Assembly: GCF_036320965.1 (NCBI RefSeq)
Contig: NC_092248.1
Coordinates: 25,770,820 to 25,834,819 of the forward strand
Origin: Panulirus ornatus
Taxonomy: Eukaryota > Arthropoda > Malacostraca > Decapoda > Palinuridae
Reading direction: 5' to 3'
DNA: 64,000 nt
The translations under genes and the position numbers were made by a program. Of the stretch, positions 57,816 to 64,000 are shown piece by piece. Each line of letters opens with the position of its first letter. The stretch's first letter is position 1. The notes under the pieces were generated by a model. The model ran no database searches. It was not told the origin of the DNA and saw only the letters and a program-made list of their open reading frames with translations.

Positions 57816-58690
57816 GAAGAAGAAAGTTAAGAGTAAATGTGAATAAGAGCAAGGTTATTAGGTACAGAAGGGATGAGGTCAAGTCAATTGGGAGGTGAGT
57901 TTGAATGGAGAAAAAACTGGAGGAAGTGATGTGTTTTAGGATATCTGGGAGTGGATCTGTCAGCGGATGGAACCATGGAAGCGGAAGTGGATCATAGGGT
58001 GGGGGAGGGGGCGAAAATTTTGGGAGCCTTGAAAAATGTGTGGAAGTCGAGAACATTATCTCGGAAAGCAAAAATGGGTATGTTTGAAGGAATAGTGGTT
58101 CCAACACTGTTGTATGGTTGCGAGGCGTGGGCTATGATAGAGTTGTGCGCAGGAGGATGGATGTGCTGGAAATGAGATGTTTGAGGACAATGTGTGGTGT
58201 GAGGTGGTTTGATCGAGTAAGTAACGTAAAGGGTAAGAGAGATGGTGGAAATAAAAAGAGCGTGGTTGAGAGAGCAGAAGAGGGTGTTTTGAAATGGTTT
58301 GGGGCACATTGACGAGAATGGTGAGAAAGATTGACCAAGAGGATATATGTGTCGGAGGTGGAGGGAACGAGGAGAAGAGGAGACCAAATTGGAGGTGGAA
58401 AGATGGAGTGAAAAAGATTTTGTGTGATCGGGGCCTGAACATGCAGGAGGGTGAAAGGAGGGCAAGGAATAGAGTGAATTGGAGCGATGTGGTATACAGG
58501 GGTTGACGTGCTGTCAGTGGATTGAATCAAGGCATGTGGGGCGTCTGGGGTAAACCATGGAAAGCTGTGTAGGTATGTAGTATTTGCGTGTGTGGACGTG
58601 TGTATGTACGTGTGTATGGGGGTTGGGCCATTTCTTTCGTCTGTTTTCCTCGCGCTACCTCGCAAACGCCGGAGACAGCGACAAAGTATA
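57816..58690 (+). mobile_element. RTE-like LINE copy 11, C-terminal part and 3' tail
   Basis: Starts with ERRKLRVNVNKSKV codons and continues through DLSADGTMEAEVDHRVGEGA, KNVWKSRTLSRKAKMGMFEG and RPNWRWKDGVKKILCDRG to NRVNWSDVVYRG and the 3' tail with the terminal motif at about 58625-58690. It has several single-base indels (for example at 57946, 58132 and 58236). Confidence 0.88.
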
Positions 58691-58729
58691 AAAAAAAAAA
58701 AAAAAAGAAAAAAAAAAAAAAAGAAAAAA

Positions 58730-58761
<32 letters not shown>

Positions 58762-58832
58762 AAAAATATATATATATATTATATATATATTATATTATAT
58801 ATATATATATAATAAAAATAAAAAAAAAATAT
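58691..58832. repeat. A-rich tail passing into (AT)n
   Basis: The LINE poly-A with scattered G (58691-58766) runs into TATATATATT repeats and an A-rich stretch. Confidence 0.9.
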
Positions 58833-59002
58833 AGGGCATATGAACGCGCACCACCATATAACATACTAACCTCCAACAGCCAGGATCGAACCGGGTCCCC
58901 TGTGTAGGAGGCGGAAGCTATACTGCTGATCATAGCCTAGTAGTAGTGCTCCGCCTCCTACGCAGGGGACTTGGGTTCGCTCTGGCTGTTGGAGTTTGTA
59001 TG

Positions 59003-59003
<1 letters not shown>
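58833..59003. mobile_element. Foldback element with tRNA-like arms, copy 3 (short form)
   Basis: The left arm (AACATACTAACCTCCAACAG, CCAGGATCGAACCGGGTCCC, CTGTGTAGGAGGCGG) pairs with the right arm (CCGCCTCCTACGCAGGGGAC, TTGGGTTCGCTCTGGCTGTT, GGAG) over about 45-50 bp, with the loop AAGCTATACTGCTGATCATA plus GCCTAGTAGTAGTGCT. Unlike copies 1 and 2 there is no three-stem element inside. Each arm resembles a tRNA with a B-box GGTTCG. Confidence 0.78.
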
Positions 59004-59033
<30 letters not shown>

Positions 59034-59092
59034 TAATAATATATATATAATATATATATATATTATATAATATATATAATATATATATATAT

Positions 59093-59158
<66 letters not shown>

Positions 59159-59238
59159 TTATATATATATATATATATTATTATATATATATATTAATAT
59201 ATATATATATATATATATACTATATATATATATATATA
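59004..59238. repeat. Imperfect (AT)n array
   Basis: AT repeats with AATAAT, GTAT and TTAT interruptions, between the foldback element and LINE copy 12. Confidence 0.9.
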
Positions 59239-62470
<3,232 letters not shown>

Positions 62471-62494
62471 TTTCATGAATTCTCTTTTATACGT

Positions 62495-62680
62495 AAATAG
62501 GGCATATGAACGCGCACCACCATATAACATACTAACCTCCAACAGCCAGGATCGAACCCGGGTCCCCTGTGTAGGAGGCGGAAGCTATACTGCTGATCAT
62601 AGCCTAGTAGTAGTGCTCCCGCCTCCTACGTAGGGGACTTGGGTTCGCTCTGGCTGTTGGAAGTTAGTATGTTATATATA
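62495..62680. mobile_element. Foldback element with tRNA-like arms, copy 4 (short form)
   Basis: Nearly the same as 58833-59003: arms around CCAACAGCCAGGATCGAACC and CGCTCTGGCTGTTGGAAGTT, ending in AGTATGTT, which mirrors AACATACT at the left end. The loop GCTATACTGCTGATCATAGC is itself partly palindromic. Confidence 0.8.
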
Positions 62681-62689
62681 TATTATGTT

Positions 62690-63932
<1,243 letters not shown>

Positions 63933-63983
63933 TGAGGACTGGACAATCCTACATTGGTCCTGTTTCCGCGGCAGTACGCTCAG

Positions 63984-64000
63984 GAGGAGGATCAGTTCCA
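63984..64000 (+). other. Possible start of the next receptor exon
   Basis: After the AG at 63982-63983 the phase that exon D requires (phase 0) reads EEDQF up to the window end. Alternatively an AG at 63973-63974 gives YAQEEDQF. In IRs the residues after '...RNMQ' are often acidic, so this is possible, but only about 17-26 bases are visible. Very uncertain. Confidence 0.2.

Overview
This window looks like a highly repetitive invertebrate nuclear genome, most probably a decapod crustacean. It has no bacterial gene organisation. The clearest host gene is split by very large introns, and almost everything else is tandem repeat or retrotransposon. The organism call is inference: the receptor fragments read like the divergent ionotropic receptors that are abundant in decapods, and the LINE/SINE tails resemble repeats I associate with that group. 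No species can be named from the sequence alone.

The main host gene is a divergent ionotropic receptor (IR, a ligand-gated channel of the glutamate-receptor superfamily) on the + strand. Four internal exons can be read by eye: 6197-6362 (start of the ligand-binding lobe), 16308-16549 (rest of lobe S1), 28115-28299 (first membrane helix and pore region) and 45440-45670 (helix M3 and start of lobe S2). Splice sites are canonical, the reading phases join exactly (phase 2, phase 1, phase 0), and no frame-breaking change is visible. The 5' exons lie outside the window, and the 3' exons lie at or beyond its right end. The introns are about 9.9, 11.6 and 17.1 kb.

Those introns are filled with many unrelated tandem repeats. 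Intron 1 holds 37-bp and 33-bp arrays. Intron 2 holds 25-, 28-, 25-, 10- and 46-bp arrays, the 10-bp array being interrupted by a LINE. Intron 3 holds a 46-bp array, then 21/36-, 25-, 38- and 33-bp arrays, with LINE fragments between. Some arrays start within tens of bases of a splice donor. Several have no stop codon on one strand and give long open frames that are not genes.

From 1 to 8760 and from 45740 to 63766 the window is a graveyard of one abundant non-LTR retrotransposon, RTE-like by its RT and C-terminal region, in both orientations. The best copies are 59239-61068 and 24273-26256. A CR1/L2-like LINE (about 39985-41640), an older LINE remnant (about 5240-6050), a Penelope-like GIY-YIG remnant (6700-7212) and a SINE sharing the LINE tail (4701-4943, 52041-52289) are also present. 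(AT)n arrays repeatedly grow from LINE and SINE poly-A tails.

Between 45.7 and 58.7 kb three blocks recur in the same order. One is a truncated RT followed by a degraded conserved gene and a foldback element with tRNA-like arms. One is a reverse-strand LINE piece. One is a palindrome followed by a short structured element and a LINE endonuclease. The short structured element occurs four times, and its outer stem shows paired compensatory changes. It is the most unusual non-gene signal in the window.
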